Part shown: positions 49,583 through 62,164 of the stretch, one piece after another
Layout: each line of letters opens with the position of its first letter
Numbering within the stretch: the stretch's first letter is position 1
Assembly (NCBI RefSeq): GCF_029867415.1
Contig: NW_026705326.1
Location: 434,001 to 498,000, forward strand
Direction: 5' to 3'
DNA from: Vicia villosa
Lineage: Eukaryota > Streptophyta > Magnoliopsida > Fabales > Fabaceae
Length of the DNA: 64,000 bases
Translations under genes and position numbers: made by a program
Notes under the pieces: model-generated
The model's database searches: none
Seen by the model: the letters and a program-made list of their open reading frames with translations, nothing else
What the model was told of the DNA's origin: nothing

Positions 49583-52500
49583 TGTCATACCCCAAAATTT
49601 GCCCATCATATTTATTCATATTTCAGTCCATCTGACTTTCAAATGCTCAAAGATACACAAGAAGGAAGCATGTATTCTCTCTCCTAAACAACAGCCTCTA
49701 AACTAGGGTTTTGTAGTTCTCAAAGTAAAATCAAGTTCTAAGACATCAAATGGATCCCATGGCCTCTCATATGCTTCAAAGGGTCCTCAAGCCAAGTTTC
49801 AAGCTCTGATTCATAAGATTGATCAATCAACAGCTCAAATGGTCAACAGTCGACTAAATTGACCTAAAAGTCAACTGTGGTCAAAGTACAGTCAAAATTC
49901 CTGATTTTTGGTCAACATCCATATTTTGAAGTATCATTCATCATTTGATCAAGGATTGATCATGATTCATCAAGGAAAGTTCAAAAATCAACAAAATTCA
50001 AAGTTTCTAAATTAGGGTTTTTTTGGACTAAAAGTCAACTGAACTTTGACCAGCCATAACTTTCACATGGAACATCAGAAATTTTCCATCCAATGCTCAT
50101 TTTGAAGGAAATTGAATTCTCTACAACTTTGTCTCTCACATGCCAAGGCTAAAAATGGTTCACTTGAAATATATGGTCAAAGAGATTATAGGTCCTCCAA
50201 AAAGTCAACAAAAACACCTTTTGGGTCAAAGCTCATAACTTGCAAATGGAAAACTCAATTGAGATGAAACCAAAAGGGTCATTTGGAGGAAACTCTAAGC
50301 TTTCTAAAATGATAAATAACACCTTCATAGGGTTAAAGTTGAGAGAGATACGCATTGCTAAAGTTGGGAAATTTCGAGAAAATACACTTAGTGCAAAGTG
50401 GTGAATTTTGATTTTTTGAACCAATGGGCTTAAGATATGGATTTCCAACGTGTCCATGGGCCATATAAAGACTCTTAGACCAATTATTTTATTTTATGAC
50501 ATTTATTTTTATTTACTTGAAGATTTATTCATTTAAATATTAATAAATTAAATAAATTACAAAATAATTTGTTTTAAATCAAAGATTGGTTTTCAAAACA
50601 AATTTAATAATTCAATATATCCCAAATATTTGATCCAAAGTGTGGCAAGAGAATGAAAGAGATATTTGGTGCAAAAATAGAAAAATTAAAATTCAAGATT
50701 CACTCAAATTCCAATATTCTCAATCAACAAGATTTGATTCATATTTGTTGACCTAATACATGCTACTATATATAGACAACAAGAGCAGAGGATAAGGGGA
50801 TGAAAAAAAAGACAAGGAGGCTAGGGTTTTCAAAGGTGCAAAACATTCAACAACTAGGGCAAGCTTAAAAGGTTCGTGGCAGCCAATCTTCATCTATTCA
50901 ACGCGCTGAAACGTCCTCCTGAGGTATTATATGGTAAGGACGCACCATTAAACAAGGCCCGGGTGATCCAGAATACTACATCACGCCCTTCATCTTCGTA
51001 AATGTTTGATTTCTTATATCATGGATATTAATCTACTTTAACGAAATCTAACGATATATTGGTGATCCTCATGATATTTAGAGTCCATTAGAGTGCTCAT
51101 TTCGAAGATTTTGTGCAGGGATAATAAGTCGCCTTTGTTGAAGCTCCAAGCTTCAACGCTTGCGTTTTCACAATTGCAGGCCTCGTACATCAGAAAAATA
51201 GCTCCAATGGATTCGTCATGGCCGAGTTAGGTAAACTAGGTGATTTCATGCCTTACTTAACGTGTGTATGTAAGCGTTAATTTTTCAGGGTATTTTGCTA
51301 CGAAGACCATGCCAGGAGTCGTAGCCAAAACGCTGCTACGTCGTAGTTAATTCCCAGGGCTGAAAAACGAAGAAGATGAACAGTGTGGTGGACCGTCTGA
51401 CCGCGTACGCGTCACCTCCGTATTGGCCAGTCAACACGCTCAACCACTCTCTCCTTTCCTGATTGGTTGGTCCACGCGTGTGGGGCCCAGTTTGAGTTGC
51501 TTTTGTCCAATTAACCATTATTTTTGTATTTCTTTTTTCTGTTTGCAGAATTGCCAGCGAATTGGGAACGGTGTAGCTGGCAAAGGGTATCAACCTATCA
51601 CTCTCTAAACCTGGGTTCAATACCCAGCCCTTGCACTTATTTTTCTGAATTTTTCAAGAATCATGTGACTCATAGATCCAGTGCGCACTTGCTATAAGAA
51701 CTTACGATGCACTCCCACTCACCACCGTCAGATCTCCACTCATTCAAATCTAAAAGACCAGATGGCGCTATCCACGGTGCACCCTCATCAACGCACCACA
51801 CTGAACCCAGTGCCCAGGTTTTCTAAATTTTTTTTATATATTTATTTACATAACCAGTTTTATTATTTTTCCTTCAAAAATTGCAAATTCTCTTTTTAAC
51901 TAAAACCAAACTTTTTTTCTTTTAACAATAAAAGCCAATTTAAATTTTTAAGCTTATATTAGTAGACTAATTTATTTTTTTATCAATAATAATTAATTTT
52001 TAGGTTTAGGTTAATTTAATTAAATTATAATTTTTAGGCTAATAATTATTTTTAGGATAATAGTTCAATTTTAGGCTAATTAATTAGTTTTAGGTTTTCA
52101 AACCCTGATTTTATTTTTAGGCTTGTTAAAATTAACTATAATAATAATTTTAGGTTTTCTCTTAACCTGTATGATTTAGGATTTATCACCATCAACACCA
52201 CAAATTGTTTTTAAACACTGAATTTCTTAACTACCTCGCGAATTTCTCTTCTCACCCTATACTCTGTGATTGTCGCATGTGCCTTTATTTTAATTTTGCC
52301 TTATTACTTTGAATTTTATTATTCACATTACTATTGCTTGCTGTTATTATGTATCTGCCCCAAAGCTTTGTAAAAAATTTTCTACCTTTCTGCCTTTAAT
52401 TTCTGTTACCCTCAGGGTTTTATTGTAATAGTAATTAGGTTTATTTTTCTGCCTTTTATTTTCCGGCCCACAAGTGTTTATTGTAATAACGCAGGACTAG

Positions 52501-53409
52501 CGTAGGACTTTATATTTTCTGCCTTTTAATTTTCGTATGATATTAACTGCGTGGTTAGTAATCCTAGGGAGTGCAAGATTATTAATCGAATGTAGCTAAC
52601 ATTATTTACAAGATAAAATATTTGAACTGAATCACGTGATTGTGCCACACACACACCTTTAGGGTAACCCTCTCTTGTTGCCTGTTGCCTTATTATTTGC
52701 TGCCTTGTTGCCTTATTTTGTTATTATAAAATAGTCAAGTCCCTCGATTCCGAGGATACCTAAAGCAAATGTTTCCCTCAGTTCATTCATCATCAAATTT
52801 GTCCCTCGAAGTTGCCTCGGTAAATGATGATTTGTCCCCATTGCTAAGGTATCCTCGCATGATGCCTAAAAAGATTAATGAATATTATATTCTTCCTTTA
52901 GACTACCTGCCCTCTTTATGGCAGGGACAGTCTTGTGGCGAACGATAACTCGATGACCCTTTACATCCAATGAAAAGACTTTCTACCCTCTTATGGTATG
53001 GATAGTCTTCTCAAACAGAAAAGCTAAAAGAACGATTTTTCAAACTTAGGGTATGTGCTCCTGATTGCTTACTCTTTTCAAATTCAAAACTCTTTTTCCC
53101 ACTTATTTTCAAATCTATTCAAAACAAGGCTACGCTTATTTACAAGCTAAAGTCCTTAACGAGTCTTTTTCTATTCACACATTACATTTCAAACAATTCG
53201 AAAGTGAGCTAAACAATTAAGAGCCCATGGATAACCATGGATACAAAGGGTGCTTTAAACCTTCCATTTGTATAACTTACCCCCCGAACTCAATCTCTTT
53301 CAAAAAGGTTTTTTCTGTTCTTTTAGCCTTTCTTTGTATTGGATAAAATAAAAGTCGGTGGCGACTCTTGCTTACCGCGACATTTTAAAAGTTAGTTCAC
53401 CGTATTACA
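49583..53409. mobile_element. Ogre-like (Ty3/gypsy, Tat lineage) solo LTR
   Basis: Starts TGTCATACCCCAAAATTTGC and ends CACCGTATTACA, with TG...CA termini, and is flanked by the 5-bp duplication ATAGC. The start, the length (3827 bp) and the end region (AAGTCGGTGGCGACTCTTGC, TTACCGCGACATTTT) match my recollection of Ogre LTRs from legumes. No internal Ogre coding is present on either side; instead the two flanks belong to one interrupted older gag gene. That is the mark of a solo LTR left by unequal recombination. No intact gene is seen within the LTR. Confidence 0.87.
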
Positions 53410-53414
53410 ATAGC
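53410..53414. repeat. target duplication ATAGC, right
   Basis: Matches 49578-49582. Confidence 0.85.
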
Positions 53415-53940
53415 CTCATTAAATCAGGCGAGGTACTTCCTTAGTAGTAGACATATTTGAGTGTCTGTTTTCCGCAAACTGATGGACTAATTACTTTACT
53501 AGGTTCTGGTAGCTGGTAATCGAGAGTTGTAGCAGACTCATGTACCATCTTAATGTTGCATCTCTAAGGTTCCAGAGGGAAGTTTATATTTCAGGGAATC
53601 AAAGGCTCCAATAATTGAAATTTGAAATTCGTCCATCAAACTTGGTCAATGATGGAGTATTAAAATTATATGACTCTAATGCCCTCCATATTTCATGAGA
53701 GGTTAGGTGTCCATAACTTCACTCTCATCAAGACGACAGCCTCTTGTTGGTACTGCTGGATGTGAAGGATGATGTTCTCTTGAGTCTAATTCTAGCAACT
53801 TAAGTCATCCATGATGATACGCATTTTCGCTTTGGTGCCCTCATCTCCGCCCGAACAATTATTTGCAAAGTTGCTACCTGTTTGTTCATAATATTGAATA
53901 AAAGGGTTGAAGATAGCAACCTAGTATCTCATGCAATGAT
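53415..53940 (-). pseudogene. Ty3/gypsy gag remnant (N-terminal/core part)
   Basis: On the minus strand RWYMSLLQLSITSYQNLVK, then FAENRHSNMSTTK, matches the gypsy gag core (family RWYxxLPxxSIxSFxDL, FxxSK). It continues across the solo LTR into 49577-48220. Frameshifts and stops throughout. Confidence 0.75.
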
Positions 53941-54480
53941 GGCCTATGTCAGTTTTACAAAATCCCCATGGTAGGCACCGTGTTGTACTTGCTAAAAGTT
54001 TAATGAGTGAGAACCTTTAACTATGTTAGGTTATCTGAGAGTTTAGGTTTATTGTTGGTGTTAGATAAAGCTCACATAGAGATGGCAAGAAGATATGTAT
54101 CTAGGTGATTTCTCAATGAATTGAATGTCCTACTTAACCCTGTGGTTGAGCTATTTATAGAGGTTTGTTAGGCCTTGATCTCTGGACCCAAAGGATGGCT
54201 ATTATATCACCCTCAGGAGTGTGGGTTGTTATTATCCTTATTGTTTAAGAGAATATGGCTTTCCCATTTGATTAAGCTTCTATATCATTAGAGCCTAAAG
54301 ACATGTCGATCTCCACGTCTCATAAGTGGGTAGCAGATGGTTTTTATCCAAGCCCATTTGAGGTGAGCATTACGAACAATGGGTGATTGTTATGATAAAT
54401 GGGCGATTGTTATAATTAATGGGTGACTAGGTTACCCCTTTAGGGAGATACGTGACATTCACCTACCCTTAGTGAACTTC
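53941..54480 (-). repeat. LTR and leader of the old gypsy element
   Basis: On the minus strand a TGAATGTCACGTATCTCCC start near 54456 leads through a TATA-like CTATAAATAGC (near 54155) to an end CTAACA near 54028. Next is a leader with CACGGTGCCTACCATGGGG (near 53965), resembling the CACCGTGGGG leader common in plant gypsy elements. The borders are approximate because the partner LTR was not found. Confidence 0.6.
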
Positions 54481-54760
54481 GTATTGCCTCTTGTTGGCCT
54501 TTTAAAATAAAATTACCCCAGTACCAAGACAATGACAAATTAGTGCAAGTAAGGTGGAAAAATGATGTTCATAGTTTCTTGAGAGGTTGAGGGAGCAACA
54601 TATAATCTGAGGGGAATGGAAAGAAATTTGTAATGACTAAGCTTATTCCAAAAAGTTGTCTTGTGAATGTCATTGGGTACCATTCAAATTTGATGGTACC
54701 TAACACGTAAGTTTAATTTAGAGAAATAGATAGAACCATATAGTTCATATAATTATTCAT
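54481..54760. other. no gene recognised
   Basis: Short region between two gypsy remnants. Confidence 0.4.
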
Positions 54761-56440
54761 CGATAGTAGAAATAGGAAAATTATCCTTTACTACAATAGT
54801 GGTTAAAGCCCGACAATCCATGCAAAACCTCCAAGATCCATAGTTTTTTGAACAAGAAGAACTAGGGATGAAAAGTTACTAAATCTAGGTTGAATAAGTC
54901 CTTGTTGAAGCATATCTTCAATTTGAGCTATGATCTCCCTCTTTTGAAAGTGAGGATAACATGAAGGCCTTACATTAACTGGGTTGATCCTAACATTAAT
55001 GGAATATGCTGATACGTATTCCTTAATGGAGGAATCGAAGTTGTTGTTTTAAATAATTTATCAAAATGTAGCAACATAGTAATGGTTTCAGGATTATTTG
55101 GAGGTAAAAGATTAACAAATGAGGAATAAGACACTTGAATATGAAATAAAGTGTAGAGATCTTGAGTTGATACCATTCTTTTGAGGTGATAAAGGGAAGC
55201 CCCTTTTGGACTGGGATTTGGTTTTTCTGCTATTTGACCATATCTCCATTGTGAATAAACTTTATGGTAAGATTTTTGAGATTCATTAAGATTGGGCCCA
55301 ATGTCTAAAGTTAGTAGACTCCCAATACTAACTATGCACCACTTAAAGGTAAAACAAAAACATCTACCAAAAATTGATTTATGCGCAATTGAATACAAAG
55401 TTGTGGGAAAAATTGAGAACATTAAAGTTCCTCACCTTTTAAACCAAAACATGGAACTCTTAAGTTTGTTCACTCTTAAGGCCCAACTGTTTTATAACAC
55501 GGTCTTGTATAAATTTGTGGTTACTCCCAATATTAGTCAGAATTCTAACTAGGTTTTACCCAATGTGGCCCATCACGTATAGGGTTTGAGCGATAGGCTT
55601 ACCCATGAGGGCGTAAAAGTTAATATGGGCTTGGTTTGGGTTTAAGAATAAACTATAAGGGGGTGTATGAAGTAAGAAGTAGTTGGTTAAGGGTATTTTT
55701 GACTTCATCCACCGAGTGATTTGACGATAAGGAGGTGGAAAAGACAACGACATTTTTGGTCGAGGTTAAAATGTTTCATAACATTTATATCAAAGTCCTT
55801 GTTCACGGCAAGCTGGAAATTCTACCACTGATAATCCTTTATTTGATTGTTGTGTTTTAGGGGGTGTTAATTTATGGTTTGATGTGTGAAGAGGTAACTC
55901 ATGGGAGAAAATGGGGTTTTGCGACGATGGAAAAAGTAGGGATTTTGTAGCCACGATCTCGTAGTATTTCCTCTTAAAGCTTCGCAAAGCTAATAGCATG
56001 AGACAATGAATTATGTTGAAAATTTTGAACTTTGCGACAGATATTCGATTTCAAACATAAAAAAAGGCATCTCGGAAAAACTATGGTAGAATGTCGTTAA
56101 TGCAATTTACAATGGATTCAAACGCTGTTTGGTAGTCTTTGATTTGATAGAGTTCAAAAAGAGCTCCCTTTAGATCTTCATAAAGTGAGTGTTCAAGTCG
56201 AAGTTCTAAGACACGGCGAAATCATTTCCAATAGAGCAGTTCGCTGTTGGAGTGCATCCACTGGTACTAGGTTTAAGTTTCACCATGCATGAAGGAAGTT
56301 AACATGAGTTTTTGCTCTTCTGGTGTGTTGAGAAATTCAAAAAATTGGTTGATTTTAAAGATCCATCCTAAAGGGTCGGTGCAATTAAAATTGGAATGTC
56401 AATTTTAATGGATGAAGTGGAAAATGGTTGATGATAGAGG
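54761..56440 (-). pseudogene. second Ty3/gypsy remnant: gag, protease and start of RT
   Basis: On the minus strand from 56440 downward: gag core (GWIFKINQFFEFLNTPEEQK region, YQWMHSNSELLYWK), a damaged zinc knuckle near 55770-55800 (CREQGL then KCYETF), a protease-like LTNIGSNHKFIQDRVIKQLG (55480-55540), and the start of RT (IEDMLQQGLIQPRFSNFSS near 54870-54930, then an FAWIVGL remnant of FCVDYRAL). The order and motifs resemble the intact element at 19045-24875, so the two are probably relatives. RNase H and integrase are missing. Full of stops and frame changes. Confidence 0.8.
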
Positions 56441-56550
56441 TGTCTCATACCGGTATGGGAAAAACCCTAAGGGTTGTGAGATTTTGTTGAAAATATTGTT
56501 GGTTATGTTGGAACTTTTGTTGATTAAAGGGAAGTTGGTGTAGGGTTGCA

Positions 56551-57476
56551 TGTGTTGGAGGCAACTCGAGGGGGTCAACAAGGGAGCACTTTACTTGGGA
56601 CACACCTTTGTGAGAGACACACCACGTCTCCACCTAAAACCTTAAAGTGATAGGTGTGTGGGTTCTCTCACTTATAAAGTGTTCATTCTTTCCTTTTTAA
56701 ACCAATGTGAGACTTCTTTCTCACACTTGATTCTCAACACTCCCCCTCAAGTGTGAGTCTTACATAATGCTCCCCCTCATGTGGAAGCTCTCTCTTCCAT
56801 ATATACTTGTACCACCGTTGACACTCAACGGAACACCTTTTACCCACCACCTGCGGGAAGTGTTTTGATACAAGTGAGCCGGTCTCTATCTCGAAACCAA
56901 AGGCTCATGATACCACTGTTAGGGGCAATTATGCTCACTTGTATCAAAACACTTCCCGCAGGTGGTGGGTAGAAGGTGTTATGTTGAGTGTCAACGGTGG
57001 TACAAACACTTTACTTTGGACACACCTTTGAGAGAGACACACCACATCTCCACCTAATCTCTTAAAAAGTGTGTCCCAAGTAACATGCTCCCTCAGAATT
57101 GCCCCTAACAGTGGTATCATGAGCCTTTGGTTTCGAGATAGGGACCGACTCACTTGTATCGAAACACTTCCCGCAGGTGGTGGGTAGAAGGTGTTCCGTT
57201 GAGTGTCAATGGTGGTACAAGTGTATATGGAATAGAGAGTTTCCATATGAGGGGGAGCATTGTGTAAGACTCACACTTGAGGGGGGTGTTAAGAATCAAG
57301 TGTGAGGAAGAAGTTCCACATTGATTTAAAAAGGAAATAATGAACACTTTATAAGTGAGAGAACCCACACACCTATCACCTTAAGGTTTTAGGTGGAGAT
57401 GTGGCGTGTCTCTCACAAATGTGTGTTCAAAGTTAAAATACTCCCTTGTTGATCCCCTCGAGTTGCCTCCAACAAC
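56551..57476. repeat. foldback element: long inverted repeat with approximately 380-bp arms
   Basis: The left arm (about 56551-56932) is the inverse of the right arm (about 57093-57476). The ends are TGTTGGAGGCAACTCGAG and its inverse CTCGAGTTGCCTCCAACA. The centre (56933-57092) repeats part of the arm sequence. The left flank GCATG and right flank ACATG agree at four of five bases, perhaps an old 5-bp duplication. The right arm contains GTGGTATCATGAGCC after CCCTAACA, an LTR end plus tRNA(Met)-type primer site. The foldback was therefore built from LTR-retrotransposon ends. It sits at the 5' side of the gypsy gag remnant. A transcript would form a long hairpin. Confidence 0.88.
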
Positions 57477-58515
57477 ATGGATGTCATTGTAAGATGGTGG
57501 TGGTATGGTCATGGTGAAATCACCAATGCAAGGTCCTAATGCAAAATAACAACGGTAAAAGCATTTTCTATATTCATTCATGAAGTTGTATACTCAAATA
57601 GAGTGATAACAATTGTAACAAAGACACATCATCCTTATAAAACTGGCTCGTGAAGTGAGGAATGTCTCACTATATAAATTATTTTTAAGAGTTATCTCTA
57701 ATCAATTAGGACTTAGACTCTTTCCAATAATTAAAAAAAATAAAATTGTTGAGTATATAGCAAATAACTTCCAAAGAAGATATGTGATATGTATATGTTT
57801 ATAAACAGGATTGTTAAAAAATTATTGATCCAAACTGAACCGAACTAAAGTTAAAATAACTGAAATGTTGTGTTTTGTTAGCGAACCAAATCATATGACA
57901 CAGACAGTTCTAAAATAGAACCAAATGAAAAATAAATCGAAGTGAAACTAAAACCGAACCGAACTGAAATTAAAAATGGAAAATACTAAAAACTAGGTTA
58001 AAAATTTTTTTAATTGGAAAAAGTAAAACGATTTGATTCTATAACAAATGACTCGGTTTGAAAATGTTGTCTTATAATAATTTGACATATTTCGGAATTT
58101 TGAACTAGTATACCAAACCAATAATTTTACTTCGTTCATTCAATTATAAATAAATTGAAATGGTTTGATTATCTTTTGAAGATCTTTTATTATGATTAGG
58201 TTGAGTTTGGTTTTCTGACTAAACTAAACCATGAACAATCCTATAATTATAAATATAAATATTTAAGCAATATGAATGAAATAGTGATCATCAATCCAAC
58301 AATATTTCTTCAATAAAGATTGTGAAACTAATGAGCTCCAATTTTATAATTAGAGTCACGACAGTTCTAAAACATAGGAATCTATCTCATTTTTCATATA
58401 TCAAATAGTTGTTTCTTGCATTATCATCTGCATGTCAGGTGTATAAAACATAAGTTTAGCCCCCTAAAAACATAAACCTATATATGTTTGTAAATTAATA
58501 TATTAATGTTTACGT
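57477..58515. other. intergenic, no gene seen
   Basis: AT-rich. At 57800-58220 motifs such as AACCGAACTAAAGTTAAAAT and GAACCGAACTGAAAT recur, suggesting an old low-complexity repeat. Confidence 0.45.
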
Positions 58516-59345
58516 TAGAGGTGTTAATTTAAGGGGCCAAAAAATTTGAGTCCTAGCCCACTTAATGAGGGGGCCTAAAAATATCTAAGAATAATGAGCC
58601 CCTAAACATATAGGCCTCAAAAGTATAAGGCCCTAAAATTTAGAAGGGGGCCTTGGGCCCCAAATCAAAAATTAATAGTTTTTAAAAAAATATTTTAATT
58701 TCAAAAAATTTTAAAATAAAAAGTTAATAAAATTTTTTTTAGGATAATTTAAATCTTGTTCTTATGTACTCTATTTTTTGGACGTTTGTTTTACGGAATC
58801 CAAATTGATTTTATTTTTGTTTTTATTTAAGGAATTAAAATTTTTAAGTAACCTTTGGAGTAACATGTATTATTAGGTGTGTTTAAATTTAAAGTGAGTT
58901 AAATTAAATTTAAATATTTTTTTAGGCTAGGAACACTTAAATGTCTCAATGACTTCCTATACATTTTTCAAATTAGAAATGTACGAACGAAATAAATATG
59001 AAAATAACAAAATTTTATGAATAATTTAAATCATCTACTTTATTTATCTCAGTAACAGAGGTAATCATCTACTTTATTTGTCTCACTAACAGAGGTGGAG
59101 TTTTTTATGTGCGGTGGAGTTTTCTCGTTGAAAAACAAAGGAATTAGTGTAAAGTTACTATAGAGATGGAATTTTTGAAATACAATAAGGCCCCCTCAAT
59201 AGGGTCCAAAAATAACATATTAACTAAGGGGCCTAAAACTATAGGGCTTGAAAAATTTCTCATTAAGAGGGGGCTTAATAAAGTGGGGTTTTAATGTGAC
59301 CAAAAAATTAAGGCTTTGAAAAATTGGGCTTTTTTGACAGCTCTA
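58516..59345. mobile_element. probable hAT-type MITE
   Basis: Ends TAGAGGTGTTAATTTAAGG and TTTTTTGACAGCTCTA resemble hAT termini. Both arms share AAGGGGCC and GGGGGCCTAAAA-type motifs in opposite orientation. The expected 8-bp duplication is poor (GTTTACGT against GTTTGTAA), so it is old or the borders are wrong. Non-coding. Confidence 0.55.
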
Positions 59346-59353
59346 GTTTGTAA

Positions 59354-60440
59354 GCATTATCACGGGATGTGTTTGAAAATAAAATAAAATTATGCTATTT
59401 CTATATTTATTAAATTCTAGAGAGTATAGACATTGGAAAAGACGATTGAAGAAGCATTGCATGTGGAATAAAAGATTGGATAAGGTAAAGCAATGTGGTC
59501 ACAATTTGTCCACTAAGAGGGAACTAAACAAACCGCTATATACCAGAACATAGATCATTAATTCAAGTGCAATTCCAAAATAGAGAACCCACCATTTCAT
59601 TTGTCTAATCTAATCAAATCAATGTGTGGAAATATTTAGGACTTAGATTTCAATCAACTGAATCAATTACTTCAAATTTATTAGATTGAGAATCTATCTC
59701 TATTTATCACAAAGGGGTTTTGAATAAAGGATTATTGGTTTTTATCTTCGCTAGAAAACTACCCGTCTTATTGGACGGGTTTATTAGAGTATAATTATAT
59801 GTTAAGTTTTAGTAAAATACAATGTTTTATAAATCAGTTCTGACGGGTTTATTAGGAGTATAATTATATGTTAAGTTTTAGTAAAATACAATGTTTTATA
59901 AATCAGTTCCGAGATCGAATAGGTGCGTTTTTCATGAATCGGTGTTTTAATTGCATTTTAACAAAAAAAAATTATTTAAAAATTAAAACAATGCTATTTT
60001 CATTATTTTAATGAAAAATAAAAATAAAAAATAAAAGAAATAAAAATAAAAGAACTTAAATAAAAATTAAAAATTAAAAATTTAGATGTTGAGGACGGTT
60101 GACTTTGTTACATATGATTTTGATATTGAAGAAGGAAATCCCAACATTCAAACAATTTTTTTTCCTTTAAATTAAATTTAGTAGACAATAAAATTATTTG
60201 GTTCTAAATTATTTAATTATATATTATTTAAGTAGATTATGTTGCGATTAAAGTTAGCTTGCAGTTCTACTTTATAATTTTGTACTATTTTATTATGTGT
60301 GATATCTATGTGTAAAATTTGAATTTAAATTATGAGCTTGTAAATTTATTTATGATATGATATTTTCAAAAAATTGAAGTGCTAGTTATATTTTATAGAG
60401 ACTAAATCATCCAGTTTGACATGTTTTATACCTATATAAT
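59354..60440. other. intergenic, no gene seen
   Basis: AT-rich and featureless apart from the 68-bp tandem duplication listed separately. Confidence 0.5.
59774..59910. repeat. 68-bp tandem duplication
   Basis: GACGGGTTTATTAG followed by TATAATTATATGTTAAGTTT starts at 59774 and again at 59842. Nearly identical copies. Confidence 0.9.
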
Positions 60441-60660
60441 TTTGTTATAACGACCGGTCTATCGAACCGAGTTATCCGGTTTAATCTGCTTTAGTCATGC
60501 GGTTCGACCAGTGACCTAGTGGTTCGACCAATAAATCAGTGATCCAATACTCTCACCGGTTTGATGTTCGATCCGGTTTTTAAAACACTGATGGAACTTC
60601 CGGTTTAAGGTTTAATTAGTTCAATTGGTTTAATCTATGGTCGAACCGTTTATTAAATAA
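60441..60660. repeat. CGGTTCGACC-rich repeat, left
   Basis: Many ACCGGTTT, GGTTCGACC and AACCGTTT motifs. It is related to the stretch at 62165-62365 and is probably part of one or two diverged transposon ends. Confidence 0.6.
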
Positions 60661-60899
60661 ACTAATAATATAAAACTAATTTTTGATAAATATGTCACAC
60701 AAAATCATATATTCACAAGTCACAACTTAATAAAATAAATATTTCAAAATCAATTACAAACTTAATACAAAAATATCGATAATATATATATAATAACATA
60801 ACATTGTTGTACACTTTATTTCAACCATCATTTAAGAATAATTTGAACAAATTAAAGAATTACAATAAAATAATAAAATAAGTTAAACTAATTCAAACT

Positions 60900-61250
60900 A
60901 AAATAATAGAACGTAATTGTTTCTACATAACACTTTTGATTACCTCCCGGAAGCAAATCCGGTGAGATCACAAAGGAGTTTGAGAAATCCTCCTCCTCGG
61001 CGCAGGGTCTCAGAGGAGAATCTTGCGTGGATTGGGGGATTCGGGTGGCGTGATCTCAGAGTGCGTGCCCCCAAGAAGAATGACTTCCTTATTCCTCAGG
61101 TGGGAGCCCCTATTTATAGTATATACCTTGATCATTGTGAATGATTACGATTAATGGTCATTATAACGTAACCGCCCATTAACCATTTGTAACGTTTGTA
61201 ACTGCCGCGCATAAATTCAGTAACTGTCGTAACGTCCATAATCGACCAAG
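60900..61250 (-). repeat. LTR-like sequence interrupted by MITE (uncertain)
   Basis: GC-richer stretch with CCCCTATTTATAGTATATAC (TATA-like on either strand) and a small open frame without known features. After the MITE (61736-61860) similar GC-rich sequence resumes. Resembles a decayed LTR; borders not found. Confidence 0.35.
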
Positions 61251-61735
61251 TAAGGGTGGAAAAGCGGTCGGCTCGCCCCGCCCCGTCATATGCCCGCCAA
61301 AAAAAGAGCGGGGCAGGCAAGCCCGCAAATTGAAATGGGCATAAAAACCTAGTCCGCCCCACCAAGGTGGCGGGATGGAGGCGGCGGGCTTGCCGCCTAT
61401 TTTTTATTTATTATTTTTTCATTTTTTTTAAATATAATTTTTTCATTTTAATTGGATTTTTCACATAGTTTTTAGAACAATTTTTTATAAAGCATTTTTT
61501 AACAATATTGCATATATTCACAAATAAATGTATAAAATAAAATCATCAAGAATTAAAATTAGTACAATTAACTTAAAAATAGTGGATTTTGACGGAGCGG
61601 CGGGTTTTTGCGGGCGGCGGGCTTTGGCGGGGCGGGCTATGGCGAACGGCAAGCCTAAAATGTCAATCTAACCCGTCATTTTTTGGCGGGTGCGCGGGCT
61701 GGCCCGGCTGACCACGACCCGTTTTGCCACCTCTA
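61251..61735. mobile_element. hAT-type MITE
   Basis: Ends TAAGGGTGGAAAAGCGG and CCGTTTTGCCACCTCTA are imperfect inverted repeats of hAT type. The 8-bp duplication CGACCAAG/TGACCAAG (61243-61250, 61736-61743) differs by one base. Length is 485 bp; the arms are rich in GCGGGC/GCCCGC and the centre is AT-rich. Confidence 0.85.
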
Positions 61736-61743
61736 TGACCAAG

Positions 61744-62164
61744 TATTGTTCCTAATTTTGTTATGGCAACTGCGGGCTGTCATCCCGGCTCCAACAACAA
61801 CTCGGCTGCTTCTACTCAGTGCTGCTCAGGACATCCGATTTGAATGTCCGACCTAGGAAATTATGGAATATGTACAGTAATAATTAAAATAAAGTTTAAA
61901 TAATTAAAAAACATAAATTAAAAGATAGAATATAAAAATTAAACAATACAATACACTTAATTAAACACTAAAAAGTAAAATCGAGTTGAACTACGACAAA
62001 CATATGATTAAGTGTGATTGAAAGAAAAATCATAAGTGAATGACAAAACTTAGAAATTTGTATGTTTGTACTAAAAACGCATAATTCTTTTTGCAATTGA
62101 AGAATGTATGTTAAGTTTTGATATTTACATATTAAACTTGTTTTAAAAAATAGTCAATTTAATG
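61744..62164. other. no gene seen
   Basis: GC-richer start (possible continuation of the interrupted LTR-like sequence), then AT-rich DNA. Confidence 0.4.

Noticed and set aside
51336..51620. 94-residue open frame in the solo LTR
   Set aside because: Lies in a non-coding LTR and has no recognisable domain.
55292..55552. Plus-strand 86-residue open frame
   Set aside because: Antisense to the decayed gypsy protease-RT region.
60917..61144. 75-residue Arg/Pro-rich open frame
   Set aside because: Located in an LTR-like stretch; composition reflects GC-rich repeat sequence.
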